From an uncultured Eubacteriales bacterium (GTDB lineage Bacteria > Bacillota > Clostridia > Oscillospirales > Acutalibacteraceae), in the NCBI GenBank assembly GCA_934454655.1, contig CAKSFK010000002.1:1-64000 (forward strand): DNA of 64,000 bases, in the 5' to 3' direction. How positions within the stretch are numbered: the stretch's first letter is position 1; each line of letters opens with the position of its first letter. Made by a program: the position numbers and the translations under genes. The notes under the pieces were generated by a model, which made no database searches, was not told where the DNA came from, and worked only from the letters and a program-made list of their open reading frames with translations. Below are positions 24,939 through 33,910 of this stretch, piece after piece.

Positions 24939-27900
24939 TTAAACCTTTTCAACACCTATTGTTACCTTTTCACCGTTTATATCCCAGTCCTTGGTGTAGC
25001 CCGCAGGCTCGGCAACACTTATTGCATCCGCAAGCGTATCGCCCGCAATATCCGCTTTCTTTGAAACAGCAACGTCGGTTACCCTTTCACTGCCCTTTAC
25101 GGTCACACTGATATGATCGGTGACATTGAAGCCGGCTTCTTTACGCATAGTCTGAATTTTACTTATAAGTTCGCGCGCAAAGCCTTCTTCAACAAGCTCC
25201 TTTGTGAGCGTTGTATCAATCGCAACCGTTATTCCACGGTCGCTCACGGTATAAAATCCTTCTTTTTGCTTTGCCTCAATAAGCAGGTCCTCGGTTTCAA
25301 GGATAACCTCTCCCGACGCAAGCCGCAAAACAATTTTACCGTTTTCATCGAGTTCCTTTTTAGCCTTAGTGCCGTCCAGTTCGGAAAGTGCCGTTCTTAT
25401 TTCATTCAGCTGTTTGCCGAACTTAGGACCTACGGTTTTAAGCTGAGGTTTGAACTTATAGGTCACAAAATCGTCCACCTTATCGGTAAAACATACATTC
25501 TTTATATTAAGCTCATCGCGGATAACATCGGTATAATAGCCGTCAAGTTCACCGTCAAGCTTAACATACATGGTAGCAAGGGGCTGACGGTTCTTAAGCG
25601 CCGAGCCGTTTCTTGCGGCTCTGCCCAGAACCACTATTTCAAGAACCTTATCCATTTTATCCTCAAGCTCTTTATCAACAGCCTTTTCGTCAACTTCCGG
25701 GAAGGTGCAGAGATGTATACTCTCGGGTGCCGATTTATCAACGCTGCGAACAAGGTTTTGATAAATGCTCTCGGTCATAAACGGAATCATGGGTGCCGCC
25801 GCCTTGGCGGTGGTGACAAGCGCGGTGTAAAGGGTCATATACGCCGCAATTTTATCCTCCGGCAAGCCCTGAACCCAATATCTTTCTCTGCCGCGGCGGA
25901 CGTACCAGTTACTCATATCGTCCACAAATTCCTGCAAAGCCCTTGCCGCCTCGGGTATACGGTAGTTACAAAGGTTATCATCAACCGCTTTTACCATTGA
26001 ATTAAGCTTTGACAAAAGCCATTTATCCATAACGGTAAGCTTGCAATTTTTAAGAGAATATTTCGTGGGGTCAAACTCGTCTATATTAGCGTAAAGCACA
26101 TAGAAAGCATAGGTGTTCCACAATGTACCCATAAATTTGCGCTGACCCTCTGTTACCGCCTTATCGTGGAAACGGTTGGGCAGCCACGGGGCGGAATTGG
26201 TGTAGAAATACCAGCGTATTGCGTCCGCACCGAATTTTTCAAGCGCCTCAAACGGGTCAACCGCGTTGCCCTTTGATTTACTCATCTTCTGTCCGTTTTC
26301 ATCCTGCACGTGGCCTAAAACTATGACGTTTTTATAGGGTGCTTTATTGAAAATAAGGGTGGAAATCGCAAGCAATGAATAGAACCAGCCTCTTGTTTGG
26401 TCAACCGCCTCGGATATAAAGTCCGCCGGGAACTGCGATTCAAACAGTTCCTTATTTTCAAACGGATAATGATGCTGCGCAAACGGCATTGAGCCCGAAT
26501 CGAACCAGCAGTCTATAACCTCGGGTACTCTGTGCATCTGCTTGCCGCAGTGCGGACATTTTATAGTTACCGCGTCGATATACGGGCGGTGCAGTTCAAT
26601 GTTATCGGGGCAGTTATCGGACATTTCCTTTAATTCCGCAATACTGCCGACAGAGTGCATATGGCCGCACTCGCACTGCCAGATGTTAAGCGGTGTTCCC
26701 CAATAGCGGTTGCGCGAAATGCCCCAATCCTGAACATTTTTAAGCCAGTCGCCGAAACGTCCCTTACCTATGCTTTCGGGTATCCAGTTAATGGTGTCGT
26801 TATTGCGGATAAGGTCGTCGCGCACGTCGGTCATCTTTATAAACCACGATTCGCGCGCATAGTAAATAAGCGGGGTATCACAGCGCCAGCAGAACGGATA
26901 ATCGTGTTCAAATTTAGGCGCGTCAAAAAGCAGTCCCTTTGCGTCCAGATCCTTTAAAACAAGCGGGTCGGCTTTCTTTACGAATATTCCGGCATACGGG
27001 GTTTCCTCGGTCATATTTCCCTTGCCGTCCACAAACTGAACAAAGGGTAAATCGTAGCGGCGGCCGACCTTTGCGTCGTCCTCACCGAACGCAGGCGCAA
27101 TATGAACTATGCCTGTACCGTCCGTCATGGTAACATAGGTATCGCAGGTGATATAATGACCCTTTTTGTTTTGCTTTTCGCAAACCGGCTTTACACAATC
27201 GAAAAGCGGCTCATATTCTTTATATTCAAGCTCACTGCCCTTGTATTCCTCAACAATTTCATAAGCGGGCTTATCCTCGGTTGCCAGCTTACCCAGCACC
27301 TTATCAAGCAGTGCCTTTGCCATATAGTAAGTATACCCGTCCGCCGCCTTGACCTTGCAGTAGATTTCGTCGGGGTTTACGCAGAGCGCCACGTTTGAGG
27401 GCAGCGTCCACGGAGTAGTTGTCCACGCAAGGAAGTAGGCGTCCTCGCCCACAACCTTAAAGCGGACTACCGCACTGCGTTCCTTTACGCTCTTGTAGCC
27501 CTGCGCCACTTCGTGTGAGGAAAGCGGTGTGCCGCATCGCGGGCAGTAAGGCACTATTTTAAAGCCCTTATACAAAAGACCTTTTTCGTAAATCTTTTTA
27601 AGCGCCCACCATTCGGACTCAATAAAATTGTTATCATAGGTAACATAGGGGTGTTCCATATCCGCCCAGAAACCGACGGTTTTTGAGAAATCCTCCCACA
27701 TACCCTTGTATTTCCAAACACTTTCCTTACAATGCTCAATAAAGGGTTCAAGACCGTACTGCTCTATCTGCTCCTTGCCGTCAAGCCCCAAAAGCTTTTC
27801 AACCTCAAGCTCCACGGGCAGTCCGTGAGTGTCCCAGCCTGCTTTCCTCGGCACCATATAGCCCTTCATTGTGCGGTAACGCGGAATCATATCCTTTATA

Positions 27901-28088
27901 ACTCGGGTAAGCACATGGCCTATATGCGGCTTGCCGTTAGCGGTAGGCGGACCGTCGTAAAACACGTAGGGCTTATCGCCCTCGCGCTCTTCGATACTCT
28001 TTTCAAATATATTTTCGTCTTCCCAAAATTTTTCAACCTTTTTTTCCTCTTCCACGAAGTTAAGGTTCGGGGATATACTTTTATACAC
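24939..28088 (-). CDS. ileS: Isoleucyl-tRNA synthetase
   Basis: Charges tRNA-Ile. 1049 residues from GTG 28088, which has AGGAG 8 bases upstream; the in-frame extension to 28127 lies in the T-box terminator region. Class I motifs GPPTANGKPHIGH (HIGH) and KMSKSKGNAVDP (KMSKS) are present, with the CP1 editing domain between. The overall form (EEEKKVEKFWEDENIF start, C-terminal extension of about 180 residues after the anticodon domain) is the eukaryotic-like IleRS2 type, often linked to mupirocin insensitivity; that link is general knowledge, not visible here. Regulated by an Ile T-box. Confidence 0.96.
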   Translation of the reverse strand: MYKSISPNLNFVEEEKKVEKFWEDENIFEKSIEEREGDKPYVFYDGPPTANGKPHIGHVLTRVIKDMIPRYRTMKGYMVPRKAGWDTHGLPVELEVEKLLGLDGKEQIEQYGLEPFIEHCKESVWKYKGMWEDFSKTVGFWADMEHPYVTYDNNFIESEWWALKKIYEKGLLYKGFKIVPYCPRCGTPLSSHEVAQGYKSVKERSAVVRFKVVGEDAYFLAWTTTPWTLPSNVALCVNPDEIYCKVKAADGYTYYMAKALLDKVLGKLATEDKPAYEIVEEYKGSELEYKEYEPLFDCVKPVCEKQNKKGHYITCDTYVTMTDGTGIVHIAPAFGEDDAKVGRRYDLPFVQFVDGKGNMTEETPYAGIFVKKADPLVLKDLDAKGLLFDAPKFEHDYPFCWRCDTPLIYYARESWFIKMTDVRDDLIRNNDTINWIPESIGKGRFGDWLKNVQDWGISRNRYWGTPLNIWQCECGHMHSVGSIAELKEMSDNCPDNIELHRPYIDAVTIKCPHCGKQMHRVPEVIDCWFDSGSMPFAQHHYPFENKELFESQFPADFISEAVDQTRGWFYSLLAISTLIFNKAPYKNVIVLGHVQDENGQKMSKSKGNAVDPFEALEKFGADAIRWYFYTNSAPWLPNRFHDKAVTEGQRKFMGTLWNTYAFYVLYANIDEFDPTKYSLKNCKLTVMDKWLLSKLNSMVKAVDDNLCNYRIPEAARALQEFVDDMSNWYVRRGRERYWVQGLPEDKIAAYMTLYTALVTTAKAAAPMIPFMTESIYQNLVRSVDKSAPESIHLCTFPEVDEKAVDKELEDKMDKVLEIVVLGRAARNGSALKNRQPLATMYVKLDGELDGYYTDVIRDELNIKNVCFTDKVDDFVTYKFKPQLKTVGPKFGKQLNEIRTALSELDGTKAKKELDENGKIVLRLASGEVILETEDLLIEAKQKEGFYTVSDRGITVAIDTTLTKELVEEGFARELISKIQTMRKEAGFNVTDHISVTVKGSERVTDVAVSKKADIAGDTLADAISVAEPAGYTKDWDINGEKVTIGVEKV

Positions 28089-28094
28089 CGTTAT

Positions 28095-28345
28095 TTCTCC
28101 TTTCAAAATAAACGGACTTCGCCCCATAACAGGACGAAGCCCACAACTTCAACCACCCATTACGGCAGACAAACATCTGCGTTCCCTTTAACGGCGGAAT
28201 ACCGGAGCGGCTTACTGCAAAAAATTCAGCCGTCAGTTCGGGAGTGATCCCGGTTTTTTACGTTTTTCGGGCTCGCACCGTTCCCGAATCGCTGAAAAAC
28301 GCTTTTAAAAAACCGCATTCTCCGTCTTTACTTTTGAAGTGTTCT
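28095..28345 (-). promoter_or_regulatory. Isoleucine T-box riboswitch upstream of ileS
   Basis: The minus-strand leader has stem I with the distal-loop sequence CGGGAACGGTGCGAGCCCG, a specifier region GGGATCACTCCC whose ATC codon (28246-28248 complement) is an Ile codon, and the T-box core ATGGGTGGTT (GGGTGG at 28153-28158) that pairs with the uncharged tRNA end. A terminator follows. Uncharged tRNA-Ile should permit read-through. Confidence 0.85.
28104..28142 (-). terminator. Terminator of the ileS T-box
   Basis: GGGCTTCGTCC pairs with GGGCGAAGTCC (28132-28142 with 28114-28124), followed by GTTTATTTT. It is the alternative fold to the T-box antiterminator. Confidence 0.75.
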
Positions 28346-28360
28346 TATTGACCCTTTTTC

Positions 28361-28822
28361 TCAGTTTTCCTTTGCAGCGGGAATTTGCTGTTTTAACGCG
28401 GCGCGGGTCTTTCTGACCTCGCCCAAATTTGCAGTCAGACCCTCGTCTGCACGGCGCATAATATCGTCAACAAAATCCTGTGCTGCCTTCCTCATCTCGC
28501 GGCTCTTCTGCTGAGATGTCGCAATTATTTCCGCCGCCTTCTGCTGTGCCAGCTTAACGATTTCTTCCTGAGCCGTCATAGCCTTTGCACGTTCCTCGGC
28601 ATTGCGGATAATTCCGTCCGCCTCGCGTTTGGCGTTTGTAATAATATCCGCACGATCGGCAACAATACCCTTTGCCTGCTTAATTTCCGCGGGAATGTTA
28701 AGGCGAATATCGTCTACAACCGCGCGCAGTTTTTCAACATCCACCACAGTTTTTCTGCCGGGAATTTTTATTCCGCTGTCCAGAACCTCATCAAACTGTT
28801 CAAGTAATTCGTCAAGTGTCAT
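28361..28822 (-). CDS. Coiled-coil protein resembling ATP synthase subunit b, unassigned
   Basis: 153 residues, almost entirely helical and charged. After MTLDELLEQFDEVLDSGIKI, long stretches such as IITNAKREADGIIRNAEERA and AAEIIATSQQKSREMRKAAQ show the Ala/Glu/Lys heptad style of F-type ATPase b subunits and DivIVA-like proteins, but there is no membrane helix. Function unknown. Its start overlaps the coaD stop by 4 bases (ATGA), so it is translated from the rsmD-coaD mRNA, a common arrangement in Clostridia. Confidence 0.75.
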   Translation of the reverse strand: MTLDELLEQFDEVLDSGIKIPGRKTVVDVEKLRAVVDDIRLNIPAEIKQAKGIVADRADIITNAKREADGIIRNAEERAKAMTAQEEIVKLAQQKAAEIIATSQQKSREMRKAAQDFVDDIMRRADEGLTANLGEVRKTRAALKQQIPAAKEN

Positions 28823-29331
28823 TTTAATTCCTCCGTAATATCCTTTTCAATATAAATCCTGCTCATTATATCCGCCCTGATAACATCGGGAACAAAGCCT
28901 GATATATCTCCGCCCATACCGGCAATTTGTTTTACCATACTTGAGCTTAAATACATATTCTGTGTTGCCGTCGTTAAAAATAAAGTTTCAACCTGCGGGT
29001 TAAGCTTTTTATTGGTAAGCGCCATCTGAAATTCATACTCAAAATCAGACATGGCGCGAAGCCCTTTTATAATTGCCGTTGCGCCTTTTTTCGCCGCATA
29101 ATCGGCAAGCAGACCGTCGTAATGTTCTACCTCAACATTTTCGAGCTCGGGAATACACTTTTTAATCATTCTCACGCGCTCTTCGGGAGTAAAGGAGCAA
29201 TGCTTTGCACCGTTGGACGCCACCACCACTATAAGCTTATCAAACATTTTGGCGGCACGGGTTATAATATCAAGATGACCATAGGTCACGGGGTCAAAGC
29301 TTCCGGGACAAACCGCAATGCGCTTGTTCAT
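28819..29331 (-). CDS. coaD: Phosphopantetheine adenylyltransferase
   Basis: Penultimate step of coenzyme A synthesis: 4'-phosphopantetheine plus ATP to dephospho-CoA. Start MNKRIAVCPGSFDPVTYGHL carries the nucleotidyltransferase TxGH motif; the C-terminal LSSSMVKQIA segment is the ISSSxVR motif. 170 residues, normal. ATG follows AGGGGAAGG. Overlaps rsmD by 4 bases. Confidence 0.97.
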   Translation of the reverse strand: MNKRIAVCPGSFDPVTYGHLDIITRAAKMFDKLIVVVASNGAKHCSFTPEERVRMIKKCIPELENVEVEHYDGLLADYAAKKGATAIIKGLRAMSDFEYEFQMALTNKKLNPQVETLFLTTATQNMYLSSSMVKQIAGMGGDISGFVPDVIRADIMSRIYIEKDITEELK

Positions 29332-29873
29332 AAGCCTTCCCCTTTCCTGTATACCGTCACAAGCACCTTGCCGTATTTATATATCCGCGTCTTTCTAAAT
29401 CCGCCGACATTATCGTCCGGCCTTATTTCGGGCGGATGCTCACATACAATTATGCCATAATCGCTCATAAGCGGTAAAACAGCCCTTAAAGCCGGCATTA
29501 AAAGCCCCGCCGCATACGGCGGATCGAGAAAAGCAATATCAAACGTATCGCGTGAGGCGGCGGCAAATGACGAGAAATCCATACGGCATATTTTGGATTT
29601 TTCCGCAAAACCCGTGCTTTCAATATTTTTCCTTACAATATCAAGGGACTTATCGGACGCGTCCACAAAGGTACAGCTTTCGGCGCCCCTGCTTAAAGCC
29701 TCAAGTCCCAGTTGACCCGAACCCGCAAACAGATCCAGCACACGCCTGCCCTCAATATCAAACTGTATGGCGCTGAAAATCCCTTCCTTAACACGCTCGG
29801 GCGTAGGGCGTACATCCCTGCCCTCCGGCGTGATTAGCCTTTTGCCGCGTGCCGCGCCGGTAATTATTCGCAT
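29328..29873 (-). CDS. rsmD: 16S rRNA m2G966 methyltransferase
   Basis: Methylates G966 of 16S rRNA using S-adenosylmethionine. Starts MRIITGAARGKRLITPEGRD with the RPTPERVKEGIFSAI segment, the SAM motif LDLFAGSGQLGLEALSRGA and the catalytic DPPY (FLDPPYAAG). ATG 29873 preferred over an in-frame TTG at 29885. Standard rsmD-coaD arrangement. Confidence 0.95.
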   Translation of the reverse strand: MRIITGAARGKRLITPEGRDVRPTPERVKEGIFSAIQFDIEGRRVLDLFAGSGQLGLEALSRGAESCTFVDASDKSLDIVRKNIESTGFAEKSKICRMDFSSFAAASRDTFDIAFLDPPYAAGLLMPALRAVLPLMSDYGIIVCEHPPEIRPDDNVGGFRKTRIYKYGKVLVTVYRKGEGL

Positions 29874-29918
29874 CAGTATCACCAAATAATCAAAATATAT
29901 AACAACCCTTATACATAC

Positions 29919-29948
29919 ATTATCCCACTGTTATATAGTCTTTGTCAA
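29919..29948 (-). promoter_or_regulatory. Promoter of rsmD-coaD
   Basis: Minus strand TTGACA (29943-29948), 18-base spacer, GATAAT (29919-29924). Confidence 0.75.
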
Positions 29949-29957
29949 TAGTTTTTT

Positions 29958-30461
29958 TTATTTTTTTACGGTTACGCCGCCGCTGACGGGTTCGGCGGTA
30001 ACGGTTTCCTCGTTATAATTGCACATACTTACATTATTAAGCTTAATATCAGCCTTGCCGGATGCCCCGCTCTTTACCTTGAACGAAAAATCCGCTATTG
30101 TACCGTTCTTTTTAACATCGTTATCCTCAACGATGACAACGGTAATCTTTCCGCCGTTGTCGTTAACCTCGCAGTCGGTAACGACGCTGCCTTTTGAAAA
30201 GCTTATGTATTCAAGCTTATCGCTGTCATAGTCAAGCTCAAACATTATGCCCATAACACCGGGGTTTTCGCTTATTGTTACAGGTACTTTCACTGTTTTG
30301 CCCGCATTGCCGGTTACGTTTTCCACCGCAATCTCGGTGTTCCCCGCGCTTTCGCCGCCGCTTTTTTTGAATACCGAAACAAGCCAAACGGAAAGCGCGA
30401 CTATAAGCGCAGCCCCGACGACGGACGCCGATATTACCGTGATCTTCATTTTCTTGCTCAT
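29958..30461 (-). CDS. Membrane-anchored cohesin-domain protein
   Basis: 167 residues from ATG 30461 (GGAG 8-9 bases upstream). One N-terminal membrane helix (ITVISASVVGAALIVALSVW) anchors a single extracytoplasmic domain that matches a cohesin: KTVKVPVTISENPGVMGIMF then ELDYDSDKLEYISFSKG, and the closing NNVSMCNYNEETVTAEPVSG. Cohesins bind dockerins of cellulosomal enzymes, or occur as stand-alone adhesion modules. No dockerin, cellulase or S-layer repeat is visible in the window. Last gene of the LTA synthase-NUDIX-LOG-cohesin operon. Confidence 0.8.
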   Translation of the reverse strand: MSKKMKITVISASVVGAALIVALSVWLVSVFKKSGGESAGNTEIAVENVTGNAGKTVKVPVTISENPGVMGIMFELDYDSDKLEYISFSKGSVVTDCEVNDNGGKITVVIVEDNDVKKNGTIADFSFKVKSGASGKADIKLNNVSMCNYNEETVTAEPVSGGVTVKK

Positions 30462-30487
30462 TTTAACACTCCAACTCTGTTTTTTTA

Positions 30488-31042
30488 TCACACATTTTTA
30501 AAGATATTTGCCGATTCGAGATACGCAATAAGCCTGTCCGCACTGTCAAGAAACGGGCAACTTTTCAGTGTTTCGCTCTTCATAAACTGCCTGTTGACCG
30601 CTTTTTCAAGCTGTGCGTACAGCTCGTTATAATAACCGTGAACGTTAAACACGGCAACAGGTTTGTTATGTCTGCCCAGTTGGCGGAGGGTAAATATCTC
30701 AAAAAATTCGTCAAGCGTTCCGGGACCGCCGGGCGTTACGATAAATGCATCGGAGCGGTTTTCCATAATTTCCTTGCGTTCACGCATAGTTGACGTATAC
30801 ACAAAATCATCGCAGCCTTCAAACAGCACGCCGTCTGGTCTGAAAAACTCGGGCGCCACCCCCACGACCCTACCGCCGCAGGACTTAAAGCCGCGTGCCG
30901 CCGCTCCCATAAGCCCGTTTTTACCGCCGCCGAAAACAAGCGAATGACCGTGTGCCGCCAGCTTGCGGCCCAGTTCCTCTACCGGGTTTATGTAACATTT
31001 TGCAATAGTATCGCTTGAAGCGCCGTAAATACAGACATTCAT
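30488..31042 (-). CDS. LOG family protein (TIGR00730, nucleoside monophosphate phosphoribohydrolase type)
   Basis: 184 residues with a Rossmann-type fold. The family motif PGGPGTLDE (with MRERKEIMENRSDAFIVT just before) is the LOG active-site signature; GGGKNGLMGAAARG is the N-terminal phosphate loop. Plant and some bacterial LOGs cleave cytokinin ribotides; most gut relatives are only inferred to hydrolyse purine 5'-monophosphates. ATG follows AAAGGAT. Confidence 0.85.
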   Translation of the reverse strand: MNVCIYGASSDTIAKCYINPVEELGRKLAAHGHSLVFGGGKNGLMGAAARGFKSCGGRVVGVAPEFFRPDGVLFEGCDDFVYTSTMRERKEIMENRSDAFIVTPGGPGTLDEFFEIFTLRQLGRHNKPVAVFNVHGYYNELYAQLEKAVNRQFMKSETLKSCPFLDSADRLIAYLESANIFKNV

Positions 31043-31067
31043 AATAATATCCTTTCAGAAAGCGGTT

Positions 31068-31547
31068 TTAACACCGCTCGGCTGTTATTTCCTTTCCGTT
31101 TAAAACCGCCGTTACAAGCTTTTCCCCCGAATATTCAAGTTTAAGCGAAAAAAACGGGGCGCGCCGCTCAATAAGTTCTAAAAAGATCTTATCTCCCGCC
31201 CACATCGGCAGTGCGGCAAGGCGATTTTTGTCAATCCATTCAAGCACGCCTTCGTTGCACTCCTTTAAAGAGCCGCAGAAGTCGTCGCTGTGAAAAATGT
31301 GCATATATTCGGTTTCCCATTTATCCGAAACAAAGGTTACAATTCCGCAATAACGGGCAGCCCGCAGTGTCAGTCCCGTTTCCTCAAGCACCTCACGCGC
31401 ATTACATTCCTCGGGGCTTTCCCTGTCCTCAAATTTTCCGCCTATTCCCACCCATTTATCGCGGTTTAGGTCGTTCTCCTTTTTTATGCGGTGGAGCATA
31501 AGGTAGCAGCCGTCTTTTTCAATATGGCAAAGTGTTGTGTTACGCAT
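31068..31547 (-). CDS. NUDIX hydrolase, MutT-like
   Basis: 159 residues. The NUDIX box is intact: GKFEDRESPEECNAREVLEE followed by TGL fits GX5EX7REUXEEXGU. The start HIEKDGCYLMLHRIKKEND and the domain order resemble 8-oxo-dGTP diphosphatases of Firmicutes, so nucleotide pool sanitation is likely but the substrate is not fixed by sequence. Lies 9 bases after the LTA-synthase-like gene, ribosome site AGGTGA. Confidence 0.85.
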   Translation of the reverse strand: MRNTTLCHIEKDGCYLMLHRIKKENDLNRDKWVGIGGKFEDRESPEECNAREVLEETGLTLRAARYCGIVTFVSDKWETEYMHIFHSDDFCGSLKECNEGVLEWIDKNRLAALPMWAGDKIFLELIERRAPFFSLKLEYSGEKLVTAVLNGKEITAERC

Positions 31548-31555
31548 AAGTTCAC

Positions 31556-33772
31556 CTACTCGGTTGTTTCTTCTTGTGATACGAGCGTCTGCTGGGGTAC
31601 GTATCCGTTAATATAAAACACTTCCGAATTAATATTCTTTTGGTCAAAAATATTGTTGTACTGTATTTTTTCGTACTCGCTCAGCAGGCTGCTGTACGGC
31701 GATACATCGCTCCACTTATAATAATTATTTTCGTTGTCTATATATCCGACCGTATCGATAACCGGCAGGGTTTCAGACAGCTTTAACAGATATTTGTTGT
31801 ATTCCGTAAGCTTTACTCCCGCGGTTTTAAGCACAAGCGACGAAAGATAATTTGAGCTGAGCTTATCTATCTGCTGTGAGCCGATATCATAATTCGCCCA
31901 GATAATAAACGGCGTTATATGGCGTTTCTGCTCCTGCTCGGTATTAAGCCCCGAAAGGTTTTGAACACCCATAACCTCTGCTATAAATTCAAGCTCAACC
32001 GATGGCTGATGGTCGCCGAACATACAAATAACCGTTGGCTCTTTAACCTTGCTGAAATAGGTTATGAGCTCTTTAAAAGCGTTATCGCTTGCCCTTACAA
32101 GCGATAAATACTTATTCACCTTTGTGTAATCCTTTGAAACGGATGTTGCATGAATATTCTCGTCAAAATTAACACAGCTCACGGTATAGCCGCCGTGGTT
32201 TTGCATTGTAACGTTGAACGCAAAATACGGAACGGATTTATCTCTTTTTTCATAGTCGTCAATAAGCAGTTTGTAGTCGTACGAATCGCTTATATACTGC
32301 CTTAACATCATATTGCTTCCCGGGTATCGCTCATCTATAAGCGATTGCAGATAGTTGGGGTCACTGCCGTTTGCCTGATATTCCTTCATAAGCGAAACGT
32401 CTATAATGTTTTCAAGGCTTACAAACTTGTCAAATCCCAAAAAGCCATACACCTTATTCCTGTTCCAGCCCTGTGCATAATACGGGTGAAGCGCATACGA
32501 CGAATACTTCTGAGCTTTAAGTGTGGACACAAGCGAGGCTATCGGGTTTTTAACATAGAGCATATACGCATTACTGCCCGACGGCAAAAAGGCGGTTGTA
32601 TGACCCGTTAAAAATTCAAATTCCGTGTTTGAAGTTCCCGCGCCTATTACCGGCACATAAAGATTTCCCTTAATTGTGTTTTCGGTAAGGCTTCGCATAA
32701 ACGGCATATAATCCTCATTAACGCCGAGATTGCCGAGCACGCTCAAATCGGAAAGCGATTCGTTCATAATACAAATTATATTAGGTTTGGCGTAGTTATC
32801 CTCACCGGTGTTTTCGCCGCTTGAGTCCCCCGACTGATTTTTGTCAACAACGCTGTTCACATAATCCTTTATAACGTCGGGGTCATAGTTGCTGGGTTCG
32901 GACATATACAAATACTTTGTGTTGCAGAAAAAGTTGAACGCAAAGCCGTAGTTGTGGTATCCCCTTGTCTGGTTCCAGAAATCCGGGCGGACGCCCATAT
33001 CGGCAAAAACGCTTGTGAAATAAAACAAAATAAGCAAAACGGAGGAAAACGTACCCGCAAACGTGCGTGACACAACCTTTGTTATAATGCCATATTTCGG
33101 GGTCTTTATCTTTACAGCCAGAATAATCGAAAAAATAAAGATCATCAACGCGGTCATAATCTTATAAGTCGGCGTGTAATTGTAGGTATTAGCCACTCCG
33201 ACCGCGGTTTTAACGCTCAAAAAATCCATCGGCAGGAACGGGGTGCCGCGAAAATCCATAATATAGCTGTGCGCCACACCGAAGCCGAACAAAATCGGAT
33301 TGACTATTAGGTAGGACAGCCTGAAACTGCCGGATACCGCAAATACAATAAAGTACATAATAAGCACCAGCAGATAATTGCCGAGAAAGCCTAAGTATGT
33401 CATATTGTAAATAAATACGTTGTTAAGACACTCCGTCATTGTAATGGCAACAAAGGGCATAATAAAAAGCCCCGCCATATGCCATATTTTATTAAGGCGC
33501 TCATTTTTAATTTTAGCCGTGAATGCCGCGGTAACGCCCAGCAAAAACGGACACATAAGCGTAAACGCCAGCAATATCCACCTTGCGGCAAACTCCTGCG
33601 ACGTATACGCGTTGACATCCAAAATCACCGCAATAAGCGTAACCAAGCATATTATTGTTCCGACCGTCTTTGAACGCCTTGAAGAGGTTATTTCAAAATT
33701 ACTTTTCAATAAATCGGGCAGTTTGCATCTAAAAAAGTCCGATAACCTATTGAGGATTTTTTCAGAAAACAT
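31556..33772 (-). CDS. LTA synthase family membrane sulfatase
   Basis: 738 residues: several N-terminal membrane helices (about 35-300) followed by an extracellular sulfatase-like domain starting near PNIICIMNESLSDLSVLG. Nucleophile Thr is in GAGTSNTEFEFLTG, metal ligands in MFGDHQP and the HGGYTV block. This is the LtaS/YfnI fold that transfers glycerophosphate or related groups to cell-surface polymers. The product could also be a phosphoethanolamine or phosphoglycerol transferase. The ribosome site (AAAGGAA) is far from the ATG, so initiation may be weak. Own promoter at 33852-33879. Confidence 0.88.
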   Translation of the reverse strand: MFSEKILNRLSDFFRCKLPDLLKSNFEITSSRRSKTVGTIICLVTLIAVILDVNAYTSQEFAARWILLAFTLMCPFLLGVTAAFTAKIKNERLNKIWHMAGLFIMPFVAITMTECLNNVFIYNMTYLGFLGNYLLVLIMYFIVFAVSGSFRLSYLIVNPILFGFGVAHSYIMDFRGTPFLPMDFLSVKTAVGVANTYNYTPTYKIMTALMIFIFSIILAVKIKTPKYGIITKVVSRTFAGTFSSVLLILFYFTSVFADMGVRPDFWNQTRGYHNYGFAFNFFCNTKYLYMSEPSNYDPDVIKDYVNSVVDKNQSGDSSGENTGEDNYAKPNIICIMNESLSDLSVLGNLGVNEDYMPFMRSLTENTIKGNLYVPVIGAGTSNTEFEFLTGHTTAFLPSGSNAYMLYVKNPIASLVSTLKAQKYSSYALHPYYAQGWNRNKVYGFLGFDKFVSLENIIDVSLMKEYQANGSDPNYLQSLIDERYPGSNMMLRQYISDSYDYKLLIDDYEKRDKSVPYFAFNVTMQNHGGYTVSCVNFDENIHATSVSKDYTKVNKYLSLVRASDNAFKELITYFSKVKEPTVICMFGDHQPSVELEFIAEVMGVQNLSGLNTEQEQKRHITPFIIWANYDIGSQQIDKLSSNYLSSLVLKTAGVKLTEYNKYLLKLSETLPVIDTVGYIDNENNYYKWSDVSPYSSLLSEYEKIQYNNIFDQKNINSEVFYINGYVPQQTLVSQEETTE

Positions 33773-33851
33773 ATATTAAAATTCAAATTCCTTTCAATAA
33801 CTGTCAGCAGTATATGTTTTGTCGGCAGGGTTTCGCCGACGGCACAAGATT

Positions 33852-33879
33852 ATTATAACACATTTTTTTTATTTTTCAA
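33852..33879 (-). promoter_or_regulatory. Promoter of the LTA synthase-NUDIX-LOG-cohesin operon
   Basis: Minus strand TTGAAA (33874-33879), 16-base spacer, TATAAT (33852-33857). The leader holds a GTCGGC/GCCGAC hairpin. Confidence 0.7.
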
Positions 33880-33910
33880 CCTTGTGTTGCACCCAAGCCG
33901 AAACCCGCCC

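Noticed and set aside
25113..26000. Long antisense ORF (295 codons) inside ileS
   Set aside because: Shadow of the ileS coding frame; no ribosome site and composition follows the sense gene. Same reasoning for 16350-17372 (antisense tsaD) and 57242-58288 (antisense isocitrate dehydrogenase).
28321..28360. Promoter for the ileS T-box leader
   Set aside because: No convincing -35/-10 pair found; the leader may be read from the upstream rsmD-coaD transcript or from a weak promoter I cannot define.
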